A DNA stretch of 64,000 bases from Dendrocalamus latiflorus (Eukaryota; Streptophyta; Magnoliopsida; Poales; Poaceae). Location: NCBI GenBank assembly GCA_017311315.1, contig CM029669.1, forward strand, positions 17,271,102 through 17,335,101, in the 5' to 3' direction. A program made the translations under genes and the position numbers. This document shows positions 1 through 12,603 of this stretch, one piece after another. Under the pieces are notes generated by a model. That model ran no database searches. It worked only from the letters and a program-made list of their open reading frames with translations, and was not told where the DNA came from. Positions within the stretch are counted from its first letter, which is position 1. Each line of letters opens with the position of its first letter.

Positions 1-1772
1 TGATTCAGCCATCTTCTACCTGCACCATCCAGTTTTCTAAAAAACAGTAGTTTCCTATCGGGTTCTCTGAACAGTGCACTAAAACTATCATAACTTTCAG
101 CACGAGTGTTCGAATTATGATTTCTTGACCTTCCTGGAAATCTAAGACAATTATCTACAACTTTAATAATATGGAGATCCTCTGATTCTCCCGTTTCTAA
201 TCGCCCAACCCAATCTACCAAAATCTGACAGAGATTCCCCTGATCTGCAGAACAGTCCTACTAGAAAAATCATAACTTTTGATACAGAGGTCCGAATAAC
301 GCGTTCTAGCACTTCATGGAAAGAAAATGACATCCTCTACAACTATCCAGGAGAAGTCCAGACCTGAATCCCCACGTATCTATCCCAAAACGTCCGTCTA
401 ACCCAATCTGTTCTAGCAGTCCAGTATACCGACATTGATAACACAATTAGAATATACATCTACTTGGGGAAAAACAGGGATTACCCTTGACAAATCGCTG
501 TAAAACACGAAGAACACCCCACGAACTCCACCTCTTTTCCTTTTCCTCTCTTGCCCTTCTTCTTGCCTTCCTCCGGATCTAATCGCCTTGCTGCGATTGA
601 TTTCCTTCCCTTGCTCGTCCGGCAGTGAATGGAGGTCTTGATCACCGGCAATGGAAGAGAGGGGAGGGAGAGGGGCTGCTGGAGGCGCAAGGGGCAGGGG
701 GAGGGGCGGCGCAAGGGGGAGGCGCCGGCGGCGGGAAGGGAGAGAGAAGGGGGTGGCGTGGACGAGTATGAGGGAGACCAGAGAAAACCTACCGTGCCAT
801 TGGTCGTGTCGGAGGTGGTCCAAGGATGGCCGGCGGCGATGGCCTGCGGTGGCGCGGAAGTGGATCGTAGCCGGCGACGGTGGGGCAAAATTGCGCTCTT
901 CGGAGGATGGAATTAGCTTTGCCGGACTCCGAAGAAGCTCTGGGAGAGAGGAATTGAGCTACTGTTGCCCTAGGCGGTGGCGCACTCACCGGCCGGCCGT
1001 GGGGAAGAAGGACGCGCCGGCGGGCCGATAGAGCACGAAAATGCAATTAAGAAGGGGAAGAGCTAGAGTAGATGCGGGCGATGCCAATGGAAGCCCTGGC
1101 GGCCTTTATGGATGATCAGGCGGAGCTGGTAACGGGGCTCCGCTCGGGCGGTCATGTCAGGCAATGGCGGAGGCAGACGACGTTGCAAGTGGCGGGTGTA
1201 GGCGGCGAAGGTGACCGGATGGGCAGCGGGATCTTTAGGGGCGATTCGGCGCTAGCTTGGCAGGGGCGGCAGCTTTTGCACCTCGCGCGCCGCGTGATGT
1301 GACAAGGTGGGGCGGAGCTACCGCTAGGCAAAGCTCCAGCTCTGCCGACGCAAGGAGGAGAAGGAGAGGAAGATGAGCCAAGCCGGTGCGGGCGCGGAGG
1401 CGGGCCGGAACTGTAGGGTGGGCTGTGGCGGCGGGGAAAGGATGGTTGCGGCCCGGACTGATCAAGGAGGGAGCTTCGGCCCTAGGGTGGGAGCGAGCCA
1501 CACGAATGGGGGAGGAAGAAAAGGGGAAGGGCAGCCGGGCGTATGTGCTGCCGAAGCAGGGAGAAAAAGGAGAGGCGGTGGGGTTGGGCCGATTCGGCAA
1601 AGGGAATGAGGCAGGCGGGGGTTGGGACGGGCTGATGGCCGGCCTGACCTCCAACTTTTTTTCTTTTTATTTGTATTTCCATTTTGCATATTTATTGCGT
1701 ATATTTACATATGTATATACCGGTATATATATATATTACTTATTTCTATTTTTGTGTATGTATACATATATT

Positions 1773-1774
<2 letters not shown>

Positions 1775-1810
<36 letters not shown>
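1775..1810. repeat. (TA)n microsatellite
   Basis: A run of alternating T and A inside the AT-rich part of the left LTR, just before the hAT insertion. Confidence 0.9.
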
Positions 1811-1899
1811 CTTTTATTTGCACATTCATTTTATATACATGCATATATTTCCTTCATGCTAATATTTTTGTATAATTACATTTTATGTCTTGCTCATCT

Positions 1900-3064
1900 C
1901 AGGGGCGAATCCATGGGGTAGGCTTCATCAGGCTGAAGCCTACCCTCCACTGGTTTGCCGACCCCCCCCTCGGCGGCCTCCGGCCTCCTGCGGCGACCGC
2001 AATCACAGAGTCACTGGCGACGACGTCTGAGGAGAAGGAAGAGCATGGAGCCAGGGAGAAGAATCAAGGCCGCACCGCCGAAGTAGAAATGCAGCCCACG
2101 GGCCCAACAGCCCACCGCCCGCCCAGTACATGTTGCCCTCTCAAATTTCCCCAAACCAAAATCCCCATTCCCTTCCCGAGCTCCCTTTCCCCCAAATACC
2201 CATGCCGCGTGCCGACGAGATCTGGATTCTGGAGGCAAGGCGGGGACGCCAGTCGCCGGATCCGGAGGAGGAACGCTGGGGGAAGGGCCGAGGCGGGGTC
2301 GCGTCGTCGCCGGGACGCCTGAGCGGCTGCCGGCTGGGCCTGAGCGGCGGAGGCGCGGAGCCGGGCTGCCGGAGTGCCGGGGGCGGGGTTGTGCCGTCAC
2401 GGCCGACCTGAGCAGCAGAGGCGCGGAGCCGGGCTGCCGGAGTGCCGGGGGCGGGGTCGCGCCATCGCGGCTGACCTGAGCGGCGGAGGAGGGAGACACC
2501 GAGGCAAGGAGGCGGGACGCGGCGGCGCAGCGCGCAGGGGCGGCGAATGACTGCGTGAAGCGTGATTGCGTGAACTGTGACTGTGAAGCAGTGAAGGCCA
2601 AAGCCCGAAGGCGTGTGAATGTTATTTGGCTGCTGCTGCTGCCTGGCGCCTGCTGTTATTTGGCTTGGACTGGTTGTCTGGTGACTGGTTGCGTTGTGAC
2701 TTGCCGTGAAGCAGTGAAGTTACCGGCCGCTGCCTCACCGCCCGAACGTGTACTGTCAACTTGTGAGTTGTGAAGCAGTGAAGCTATGAAGGCGTGTGAT
2801 AGGATTCCTCCTGAACTGATTCAATGATTTGTAAGTATACAACTCTCTCAAGCTCATTATCTTAATTAGCAATTAATTTGTTATACTGTTATACTGCCGA
2901 GCTTATTTGATTAGCAATTTATTAGAAATAGTGTTATACTGTTGTATATACTCAATTAGCAATTAATTTGTAGGTTTGCAATAACAGACAAACGAACTTA
3001 TGATCTGGTAGAAGAATGCATATTTTTTAGCCCACCCTCATTTTTCATTCTAGATTCGCCACTG
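1900..3064. mobile_element. hAT-type non-autonomous transposon with 8-bp TSD
   Basis: Both ends carry hAT-like terminal inverted repeats: CAGGGGCGAATC on the left and the complement of CAGTGGCGAATC on the right. A perfect 8-bp duplication, GCTCATCT, flanks it at 1892-1899 and 3065-3072. It is 1165 bp long and no transposase is visible. A GC-rich cargo (about 1960-2540) has ORFs on both strands, none resembling a family I know. It contains a 68-bp direct repeat. The AT-rich DNA on both sides belongs to the left LTR. Confidence 0.85.
2343..2480. repeat. Two-copy GC-rich tandem repeat (68-bp period) in the hAT cargo
   Basis: The segment beginning AGGCGCGGAGCCGGG occurs at 2351 and again at 2419, with nearly identical following sequence. 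Confidence 0.75.
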
Positions 3065-3423
3065 GCTCATCTTTGTAGGTCCTTGTATGCATACTTGTAT
3101 AGGTTCAATTTATTTTTGTTTCCCTTTATATACTATTATCTTCAAAATCATATTTTATATTTTATTAACTCAGATTTCTCTCCCCTTATACTGGATCATC
3201 TTTTCAGATTCGAATTTAAAATTTTGAGTTTCCTTTATTTGCATATTCCCATGTATAACATTACTAATATTGATTTTGTTTTTGGTCTTTCTTGAATTTC
3301 TTTAACTTTTGGGAGCTCAATCAAAATTTAAGAACACCATGAAAATCCAAACTCAAATATAATATTTGACAAAAATAACTCAAGAGCTTCATATTTTCAA
3401 ATTTAAAATTTCAGGATGTTACA

Positions 3424-6213
3424 GATAGCCTACCATTTGCGGGAAGGGTTGTTGTAGAGAGCCTAGAGTGGACATCCATTCCTAACAAGGAGGGAAGAAT
3501 ACAACGATTGGTCGATGCCATCATGTATCTAAAGGATAAGGGATTGACTTCGTGGCATATGGTGAGAGATTTTACCATACGCTGAATTAGCCCCTTGAAA
3601 TTGCATGATCATATTATGCTATGGTATGAGGGCACAAAATATTTAACCAGATACTCCTCGAAATGTAAACATTCATGGTTTCTGACTGGTTAGAAATCTT
3701 TTGTTTAATAGAGCTTATCCTTTTTGATTTTGTAGCCTTATCTCCTTCCGAGATAAGAGAAAGGGTGAAGGCAATCTGCGAAGGGGAATCTGAGCAGAAA
3801 GAATGAGTCCCTTTGATCCTGGTGGTTACCTCTCTGGAGGACAGGATTGAGAGGATAAAGGTAATTTATGATACTTGTAACACAGAACTATCTTCAATTG
3901 CTGTGTTCTAATATTCTTGACGTATACAGTTGACCAGAATGGACAACTTTGAGCCAAAGGAAGGCGCAGAAGAAATCACACCAACCCTTAGGAAACAATG
4001 ACCTATGAAGAAGTTGTATGGGACATCGGGATCTTCTCATGCCACTCTGATCACGCAGACACTTGAGGAGAATACTAAAATCCCCTCGGAGGTAGGTTTC
4101 TATTATGACCTCGAGAGCTTTTCTTATAAACTCACTCTTGCTCTTGTATGAAGAATGGACAAATTACACTATCAGGAATATATTTCTTGGCTGAATGCTT
4201 TTGCTATCGAACTTGCCCGCAGTGAGACCATGGGAGCAGAACTAGAGCTACTGGTTGGAGGAGCTAAGGCTGCAAGACCAGTGGTGGAATCTAATCCACT
4301 AGTCATGAGCTTTTAGGTGATCGGGACCGAACAAGTTCAGAATCCAGCGACCATCCTAATACATCCTTAGTATCATCGGAGGCAAGTATTCTGGTGATTG
4401 AGGAAGCCTGTCCCTCCAAGCAGGTTCTTGTGGTCGAAGAGACAATTTTCGATAGCCCTGAGAGGGAACCAATTAAGGATGCTACTCCAAGTGATAGCAT
4501 TTAGTCGGAGAGTGCCAAAGGGTCTAACTAGTCCTACTACTTTTGAACTGGCAAAATCGGTTGAAAAGAAGAGGAAAGCGGGTACCCTGGACTATGTTCT
4601 AGGGAAATTTAAATTCAAGACAAAGAAGACAAGGTATGAAATAATTCTTGGAAACGTTGTACCTTTTGATTTATCAATATCTTGGATTTCTTACTTCTTC
4701 CTTTTTGGTTTTTGAAGTGTGTTTTCCACCTCAGGTGCAAGCCTTCCAGGTGCTTCTACCAAGAAGTATTGAGGGAGAAAGTGATCATTCATGTTCCTCC
4801 ATTGGTAGTGATGTCAACCGAAGGAACAGGAACTGCTACAATCAGAAATCCCTTGGTGGTTCCAACCTCATTGAGGGAAGTGATTATTGAGATGGAGGCG
4901 AAAACTCAGCAGATCCCTGTGTTTGTTGGGAAAGTTATGGTCGAGGAAGTAGTTGAAATCCTTTCTCCTTTCCTTAGAGGCCTAGTGGTCGAAAGTTCTT
5001 CAATAATTAGGTGATCTCCTTATCTGAAGGACATCCCTAATCGAGGCTATATTTTCAACAACCAAAGACTTGAAGATCTTTTATCGATAAAAGTATCAGA
5101 CCTCGAGTTGAAGACTAGACCCAAGGAGCTCTATTTCACATTTACCAATAAGATGGTCTTGGTAAGTTCTTAAGACCATTCTTACCAAGCGATCTTTATC
5201 TCTTGAGAAGGAGAGAGGCACTCTTTGCCAACAAGCACATGATTGGGGAGTTCCTTAATTTCTATTATTGTATAAGGTTTTCTTTCTTATGATTCTCCAA
5301 GTCCTTTAGTAAGTTGAGAAGCACGGTGAAAGTGCTCGAAGAGACCCTTAAGGAGTGAAAAATATTTGGCTCTACATTGACTGAGAATGAATAACTCTTG
5401 GAAACTCTCAAGCAGAAGAACCTTCAATTGAAAAGTAAGTCCTTTTTTAATTATACTTCGCATGTCTCTGTTTTCCCTTCTTCTTATCTCTTTTTCTTAT
5501 CATGGTTGATTAGATTAGAGAGCCTTGAAGTAGAGGCAAAAGCTAAGGGTGTTATCATCCAAAAACTAGAGGAGACATGCAAAATGAAAGACCAGCCAAT
5601 TGAAGACTGGGCCAATATATTAAATGACAACGCTCTTAAGTACAAATAGGATATTGAAGCTCACGAGAAGATCAACCAAGGTAACCAGTCATACATCCGA
5701 TTAGTTTCTTAGTCATTTAAAGTTCTCTTAGCTAATTCAATTTTACTTGTGTATAGCGAGATTTGAAACTTCAAGAACTTAAGAAAGCCCTTGGGGTCAA
5801 GGAGGAAAAGAACATGGCAATGCAAGAAGACTTACAAGATAAAATCTTTTTTTTAATACCATGCTCGCTGAGATGGATGTGGGAGCACTTCCTCCTCGGA
5901 TGACCCTGTCGAGAAGGTGCGCTACATAGGGTAGCAAGTTGAGAACATTCAAGGTCTGTTGACTACTTCTAGTAACAACTACACGTAGATTATATGTAAT
6001 GTTATTGTATATGGATTCAGCTTTGCCTTGGCTATACTCAAGGCATCAAATCCTTCTCTCGACCTTCATCCACTCAAAGCAAAGCTTGACTGCTTGGAGG
6101 AAGAAGTAGCAAAGTTCTTTGAAGAGGTAAGACCCTTTGGGAACACGATTGCTGATGAGATCAAGGTTGGATCTCCATCAGACAGCATTTTCCAAGAAAT
6201 TAGGCATCGTTGA
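3424..6213 (+). pseudogene. Antisense accessory ORF (aORF) of the Tat element, multi-exon
   Basis: The first segment reads SLPFAGRVVVESLEW and continues to a splice donor at 3562. This resembles the internal part of plant 'putative gypsy-type transposon' (Transposase_28) proteins. Credible introns are 3562-3735, 3861-3929, one starting at 4092, one ending near 4735 with CAG, and one from 5433 to about 5513 (GTAAGT...TTAG). After the last, an exon reads LESLEVEAKAKGVIIQKLEET, a coiled coil. Later exons (5760-5850, 6028-6213) are also charged and helical. Several in-frame stops mark decay. The N-terminus was lost to the LTR insertion at 3423. Antisense ORFs beyond pol are known in Grande and RIRE2; the protein's role is unknown. 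Confidence 0.55.
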
Positions 6214-6258
6214 TAATGTAAGACCAGAAGTAGGACAGGAAATTACCAATAGAAATAC

Positions 6259-7310
6259 TTATAAGAGAAAATTGAAATAATAAAAAAGAACTTTATTTAA
6301 CATAAAGAAAAGATTATACATAGAAATTACATAACTGATCGATGTTCTAAGAATTAGGAAGAATATGCACATCCTGCATGGTAAGTTGTACCAAGCGTGG
6401 TCTAGTGATTTCGACCACAGTGTGAGGACCTTCCTATTTAGGGGAAAGCTTATTGTGATTTTCCTGGTTCTAAATTTTTCTAAGAACCAAATCACCTACA
6501 GCTAGGCTGCAAAGTTGTACTTTACTATTATGGTATTGTCGCATGGCTTGTTGGTAAACTACTGATCAGACAAGAGCTGCATTTCTTCATTCTTCAAGGA
6601 AGTTAATGTCATTGATCCCATGATTTTCTTCACCATTATAATTATAACAATCTATTTGAGCAGAGTCAATTTTTAGTTCTAGAGGAATCATGACTTCTGC
6701 TCCATAAACTAGAAAGAAAGGTGTTTCTCTGGTCACACGACTAGTCTTGGACCGAATAACCCATAATACAGAGGGAAGATCTTGTACCCAACCTCCTGAC
6801 CATTTTACTAACTGGTCAAAAACTCATTTTTCAATCCCCTGTATTAACATACCATTTGCTCTTTCTATTGCTCCATTACTCTATGGATGAGCTACTAAGG
6901 CATAGCAAACTTTGATACCTTGACCCTCATAGAATTTCTAAAAATGTTTGCTCAAGAATTAGGTACCGTTATCTATTAGGTACTCCAAATCATGTAACCA
7001 CGTTTTTAGTTATGAACTTCTTGGCTGCTTCCATTGTCGTCTTAACAATTAGCTCTACTTCAATCCATTTTATGAATGTATCAATCATTATAAATAAGAA
7101 TTAAAAGCCCCCCAAGTGCTTTCGAGAAAAGTCCCGGAAATCTAAGCCCCAAGCTGTAAAAGGCCAAGATAGAGGGTTTGTTTGGAGAGTTTGTACAGGT
7201 TGATGTATTGTCGGCTATGAAATTGACATTGTACGCACTTTGTCACAAGTCCCTTTGCATCATGAAGGACAGTTAACCAATAGTACCCTTGTCTAAAGGT
7301 TTTACTGACC
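6259..7310 (-). pseudogene. Gypsy integrase remnant
   Basis: The complement strand, with several stops, reads DNGTxFLSKHF, then VCYALVAHPxSNGAIERANGM, the core of a retroviral-type integrase. It then gives a C-terminal stretch with KLSPKxEGPHTVVEITRPRLVQL and LPNS, typical of the Gypsy integrase tail. An upstream piece (QCQFHSRQ) fits the HHCC zinc region. This is the 3' end of pol. It is too broken to be functional. Confidence 0.8.
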
Positions 7311-7662
7311 AATGTTCTATAGGAATAACATACTCGACAGACTCCCCCGTGTATTTCAAATAGTAAATGTAAACCATTCTTTTTGGGATATACATCTCAT
7401 CAATACATCGTGAGTTCCTCGTTTGTAGAGGGTACACTCAATCAGAGTATGATTTGGCCTTTTGAGTTGTATGATCGGCCTCTATGTCATCTTCAAGAAG
7501 TTTGCCATGTTAAAGATATTTGTAGATTGATGTTATCTAATTATTTTCAGGGTCCATCTGGCTGACCTCCACGGGAGCTTCTTCAGAATTATCGACTACT
7601 GAAGATTTGTCAAGTTGCTCTAGGAATACTCTAGGTAGGATAGGTAATCTTGAAGAAGCAAT

Positions 7663-8004
7663 CTATGCCAACTGATCTACTAGAAAGTTTTTCTTTCTAG
7701 GAATATGTTGGACTTTGAAACTAAAGAAATGTTTCTCTAGTATCCTTACTTCTGAAAGATAAGATGACATGATGGTACTTGAGCAATTATACTCCTTCCC
7801 TATTTGATTCACTACTAGTTGGGAATTGCCCTTCACTAATAGTCTGCGAATCTTGAGCGCTTTAGCTGCTAGGTGACCTATCAGTAAATCTTCATACTCT
7901 ACCACATTATTTGTAGCAGAAAAATTTACCTGGATGACATGTTTTATGCTTTTTCCAGTAGGAGAGATCAGGACTACCCTAGTCCCCAAGCCTTTTAGCG
8001 TCAA
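7663..8004 (-). pseudogene. Gypsy RNase H domain
   Basis: A 113-codon open stretch carries GTRVVLISPTGKS, FSATNNVVEYEDLL, LVKGNSQLVVNQI and HIPRKKNFLVDQLA. These are the successive blocks of the RNase H fold (RVT_3-like) of Tat/RIRE2 Gypsy elements. The conserved acidic residues of the ATNNxxEYE and GxSQL blocks can be recognised. It sits between the RT and integrase remnants in the expected order. The neighbouring sequence is broken by stops. Confidence 0.85.
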
Positions 8005-8524
8005 AGACCTGTCGAAGTACGTAGTCCACTACTCATGGTTCACTAATATTCAGCTAAAGCTTGGGACTTAACGGCTGTTCATGAGATGAAGTGGAGATCA
8101 AACTCCCCAAGTTCGATCGCTCATTTTGCTATACATCCTGATGATTCCTTGTTTTAGAGAACTTGACTAGGAGGGTTTTCGGTTGTCACCACAATTTTAT
8201 GGGCCTGAAAGTAATGTCTTAGTTTCCTTGAAGTCATAAGGAGGGCATATAATAGTATTTGTATTTCTGGATATCTCTCTTTAGTCCATTTAAGACTTTG
8301 TTTACGTAGTATATTGGTTGTTGGATATTATCACATTCAATGACTAATATTGCACTGACTGATTGTGGCATAGCAACCAAGTATAAAAGTAAGGATTCTT
8401 TCGGTCTTAGAGAGACTTAAGACTGGGCACTCGTCAAGTATTTCTTGACTCCTTCAAAGGTTTCATTAGCTTCTTTAGTCCATTCGAAACTCCCATGTTT
8501 TCAAAGAAGTTTAAAGAAATGTAA

Positions 8525-9089
8525 TCATTTTTCTCCTAACCGTGCTATGCAACAACTTAATGCTGCCATACAACTGGTTAGTTTTTGCACTTCTTTCTTT
8601 GTGGTCAGAGGATGCATCCGCTCAATGGCCGCTATTTTCTCTAGATTAGTCTCAATTCCTCTAGCTGAGACTAGAAAGCCAATAAGCTTTCCAGAAAACT
8701 CGAAACACATATTTCTCTAGATTTAACTTAAGGTTATGTCTTCTTAAGTTAGCAAAAGTTCCCCGCAAATCAAAAAAATGGTCTCTGATGTTGACACTTT
8801 TTACTACTAAATTGTCAAAGTATGCCTTTAAAGTTTGACCAATTTGTGGACTAAAGTTTTTTTTTGTATTAACCTTTGAAAAATAGTACCAACGTTTTTG
8901 AGCCCATATGATATTTTTCACATAACAGAAAGTTCTATATGGTGTGATGAAGGAAGTTTTCTCTTCATCTTCTTTACTCATACTCATTTGATGGTACCCA
9001 AAATATGCATATAAAAAGCTTAATATCTCACTACCAGAGGTAGTTGAACAAGCTGATCGATGTGTTGGAATGGAAAAATCATCCATCAT
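8525..9089 (-). pseudogene. Gypsy reverse transcriptase remnant
   Basis: The frame at 9089-8661 gives YFGYHQMSMSKEDEEKTSFI and TPYRTFCYV, the RT palm approach. It then gives QIGQTLKAYFDNLVVKS, where the family's catalytic YVDD-type box is altered to YFDN. The frame at 8710-8525 continues with KLIGFLVSARGIETN and KEVQKLTSCMAALSCCIARLGEK, the connection to the thumb. A frame change separates the two parts, and the altered catalytic box means an inactive enzyme. Confidence 0.85.
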
Positions 9090-9705
9090 ACAAACTTTAT
9101 TAAGATATGTAAAGTCTATATATATTCATCATTTCTTATTACTTTTTCTAACCATTACAGGGTTGGCGAGCCACTCAGGGTGGTGGACTTCATGAATAAA
9201 CCCAGCCTTGAGAAGCTTGTCAATCTTTGACTGGATTGCTTGACCAATTTTTTGTTAGGCCAGAATGCTAGCATGTGCTCAATCACCTCCCTGGAGACAC
9301 TGGGCATGTTGAATGCTTACCACACAAACACATCCGATTTTGCTCGGAGGATAGAGATGAGTGACTCTTCCTATTTAGGATCAAGTCATGTCCCAACTTT
9401 GATGATTCTCAAAGGTGCGCCCTTATCGAGAGGTACCTCCATCACTTGATCATTGAGTTTTGGAGCCACCTTGGGCCTTGAATGCTTTACTTATGTTGAG
9501 GGAAAGTTATCATTCTTGATCGATAATTCATCAACCAGTTCGAGAGACTTGCGGTCATAGGCATACGCCATCTTATCCCCTCGAATTGTTATGATCCCTT
9601 TCGGCCTTGCCATTTTGAAACTTCAGTAACCATAGTGTGTGGTCACTAGAAACTTGGCTAAAGCCAGTCAACCAAGGATCCCATTATATGCAGTTTCGAA
9701 ATCTA

Positions 9706-10203
9706 CTACATCAAATAAGATTCTTTCCATTCGGAAGTTACTAGGAGTTCCAAACGTAACCGTAGGGACACTTGTCCGATCGGTTTGACTGAAGATCCCA
9801 AAACTATGCCATGGAAGGCATACTTCACAGGTTTTATTTTAGACTTAGGAACTTGTATTTCTTCAATAGCTTCTATAAATAAAATACTAAGAGAACTACC
9901 GTCATCATCTAGAATTCGATTAACCTTGTAGTTGTTAATAGTAGATTCTACTGTGATAGGGAACCTACCTGGTCGAGTCGAAGTGATGGGGCAGTCTTTG
10001 CTACCAAAGGAGATGATTGTTTTTGAACACCTGGAGGGCTTGATGGTGATCATATCATCAGTGAGATTCACCTCGTGTTCTGCGGTTTTCATTTGTCTTT
10101 TGGAATAGTTGAAGGATGATCCACCAAATATTACATCAACGGTGCGCTGTAGCTCTTGATACTTTATTTCTTTATCTTCGTTCTTGTCCTCTTTGGTGCT
10201 CAA
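9706..10203 (-). pseudogene. Gypsy aspartic protease / gag-pol junction
   Basis: A 165-codon open stretch contains VNRILDDDGSSLSILF. This corresponds to the retropepsin active-site block of Tat elements, with a D at the place usually occupied by V in VDGGSS-type motifs. It is followed by EIQVPKSKIKPVKYAFHGIV, the typical flap-side sequence. It lies upstream of the RT remnant on the same strand. Confidence 0.8.
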
Positions 10204-10379
10204 TTCTCCAATCTCCTGGATAGAAGGGGATGAGCCCTTGCCAGAGTAATAATCTCAAGCTTCTTTTGCTAGGCACGATAGTTGCGGACATTGTGCCCGC
10301 CATTTGGTGGAGTGGATACCATCTTTTGCTCTTCTTAGATTCGTCAATCGGAGATTTCACTTTGTTTCGACTATAATAA

Positions 10380-12042
10380 TCCTTTTTACCTTTAGAGTAT
10401 TTTTCTTGGATCGCAAGGACTTCCTTGGTGTTAAGCTTGCAATTCTTCTTATTCTTTTATGATTTCTTGGCTTTATTTTCCTTTTTCTCTCGGCCTAGCT
10501 GAGGAATCTTCTTTATTCGTTCAATGACTTTGTTCCATTCGACCGCTTTGCTAGCGGTAACATACTTGTTAGCCGTGTCAAACATCTCGATGATTGTTCA
10601 TGGAGGATTCATAATGATGTCCTCCATAAACCACCAATTCCTTAGTCCGGTCTTGAATGCCTGGATAACAAAAGAATCGTCTACTTCTGGGATAGAGTTA
10701 CGAACCTGACTGAACCTTTTAATGTACTGCCGTAAAGTTTCATTGGGTTCTTGTCGGATCTGGTGAAGGTCATCTTCCTTACCAGGTCACAGGGTCGATC
10801 AAATGTACCCTGTAAGTTGGTGATCAATAGATTGCAGAGTTGTTCCCAAGTGTAGATCATTCCAACCGGTTAATTTTGTAACCATGATCGAGTAGAGATC
10901 CCGAGAAAAGTTGGCAAATAGTTTGCCATCATGTTGTCATCGCCTCCTGCAACCCTGATTGCAGTTGTATAAATTTGTAAGAATTCCAATGGGTTCTGCT
11001 GCAGTTGTATAAATTTGTAAGAATCTCAATGGGTTCTGCTTCCCATCTAATTTCTCAAGGTTAGTTGGTTGGAACCTTCCCGGCCGACACACTACCTGAA
11101 GGCCTTTTGAGAAAGCTCGACAACCCGTCATTAGGTTATGGCACCTTCTTTGAAAAGGAGCTAGATGTAGTCTGTCGAAGATCTATTCCTCTGATAGTTG
11201 TAGTATAGAGTTGGTGCTCCAATCCGATCATGGATACTCAAATGGTGTCTCTGATGAGTTGTTTGGTTTAAATGATGTTGTAGATCACCTGGACCGCGTC
11301 CCCTATTTCATCCCTCATGATGAGAGGGAGGGGTTGCTTTATTATCAAAGAGCCTTGTTCCCTCATGACTTCCTTGTCGGAACCTTTGAGCGGGTCTTGT
11401 ACCAACAGATGGATGATTGTCAGTCTGACCCCGTTAGCACCTGTCGTGCAAGGAATGCATAGAGAAAGTTAAGGTTTGGCTCTACAACCATTTCTATTCC
11501 TGATATATCACCGTGCACTACATGATTCATTAGGGGATCTCCGATACCTGACCTGCAACTTGGGCATATCCTAGGGTTTCTGTTGGAGTAGGGTCTAGGT
11601 TGTTAAGAATATCATGGGCACATTGTAGATTTTGGATAGTTACTGATGGTCATAAAGTGTTCTTATTAGCAGAAAGAGTACGATGATTCGAGTTTCACCC
11701 AGAATTCTATGCTCGCTCTATGCGCCTGAGCAAATGTATAGGGGTAGGAACAGGTGGATTATGTGGTCAACATCCACCAATTTTGTTATTTTTGGCTCCT
11801 CTGAGTGATGCTGGAGAGTTCGTACCATCTCGACCAATAGATTGTAGGGATCTGTCATGGACAATCATGCACAGTATTTGTAGCTGTATCACCAATTGCA
11901 TGAACCTCGTACTTCTAATAGGAATCTCCCAAGGAACTCCCATTGAAACTAAGGGAGAGCCTTCCATCACCTTAGCAAGGAGCTTCCACGATGGATAATT
12001 ATTGGAGACCATAGTTTCCAAGGGACTATGTGGTGGAATCAA
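10380..12042 (-). pseudogene. Gypsy gag remnant
   Basis: The complement of about 10600-10780 reads LHQIRQEPNETLRQYIKRFSQ, followed by NSIPEVDDSFVIQAFKTGL. This is the Retrotrans_gag core of RIRE2-like elements. Downstream comes a lysine-rich tail and a degraded segment near 10300. Upstream stretches (11131-10937, 12042-11767) are open but shifted relative to each other and probably hold the N-terminal gag part. Stops and frame changes are frequent. Confidence 0.65.
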
Positions 12043-12584
12043 CCTGATTCAACGAATTGCTAATTGAATGGTGACTATTATTGTTTTTGCCCACTTTCTG
12101 CCAGGGATAATTTCATCAACACTGTGACTAGACGTCGACCAGCTCCCATAATGCATAGGAGTTGTTGGTGGATGTGGTCACCCATGATCGAATTGAGAGT
12201 ACTCTAACCCTTTGATCGCAACATCGAGTTCTTGTAGTCATGTTTTCTAGTCGAGTGTGTTGGACATTTCGTGGTGCTTGGGCACTCTGACAACGTTGGG
12301 ATACCTAACTCCCTAGGAAGTGTTGATGAATGGGTGGCGTGTCTTTTGCCATCCGGTCGACCTCGTTGGGTGCAAGGATTGGTGACCTTGAGATGGAGGA
12401 TGATGACAAGGAGGCATCCTGTTCCATGGTATAGATATATGCGTCCATATCGAGGTCAGCATAGTTTGCTAAATTGAACCAATTCTCCTCATCCTAGGTT
12501 CCCATCATGATTGCATAGGCAATGTTGACAGAAATTGGGGAGAATGATGATGTTGATGAGAACCTTGAGGGACTCAGCGCTATC

Positions 12585-12603
12585 TCCCCACGGACGGTGT
12601 CAG
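12585..12603 (-). promoter_or_regulatory. Probable primer-binding site of the Tat element
   Basis: Read on the minus strand, this gives CTGACACCGTCCGTGGGGA. It resembles the TTGGCGCCGTCTGTGGGGA-type primer site used by many plant Gypsy elements, with three transition changes. It lies at the expected end of the internal region, upstream of gag. Confidence 0.5.

Larger units (their letters stand above)
1..3423 (-). mobile_element. Long LTR (Gypsy, Del/Tekay-like), minus orientation, left end outside window
   Basis: The right boundary ends in GATGTTACA, which is the reverse complement of a TGTAACATC LTR start. The same terminus closes the LTR at 60488-63680. The block has the layout of the other long LTRs here: an AT-rich stretch next to the terminus, then a GC-rich 1.1 kb leader region (about 540-1650), then AT-rich DNA. 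No coding domain is seen, and the ORFs in the GC-rich part are compositional. A hAT element (1900-3064) interrupts it. It was inserted into the antisense gene of the Tat element to its right. The left end and the second copy of the target duplication lie outside the window, so solo versus full-length cannot be decided. Confidence 0.6.

Noticed and set aside
413..1862. Overlapping ORFs on both strands
   Set aside because: Same GC-rich LTR leader composition; no family resemblance.
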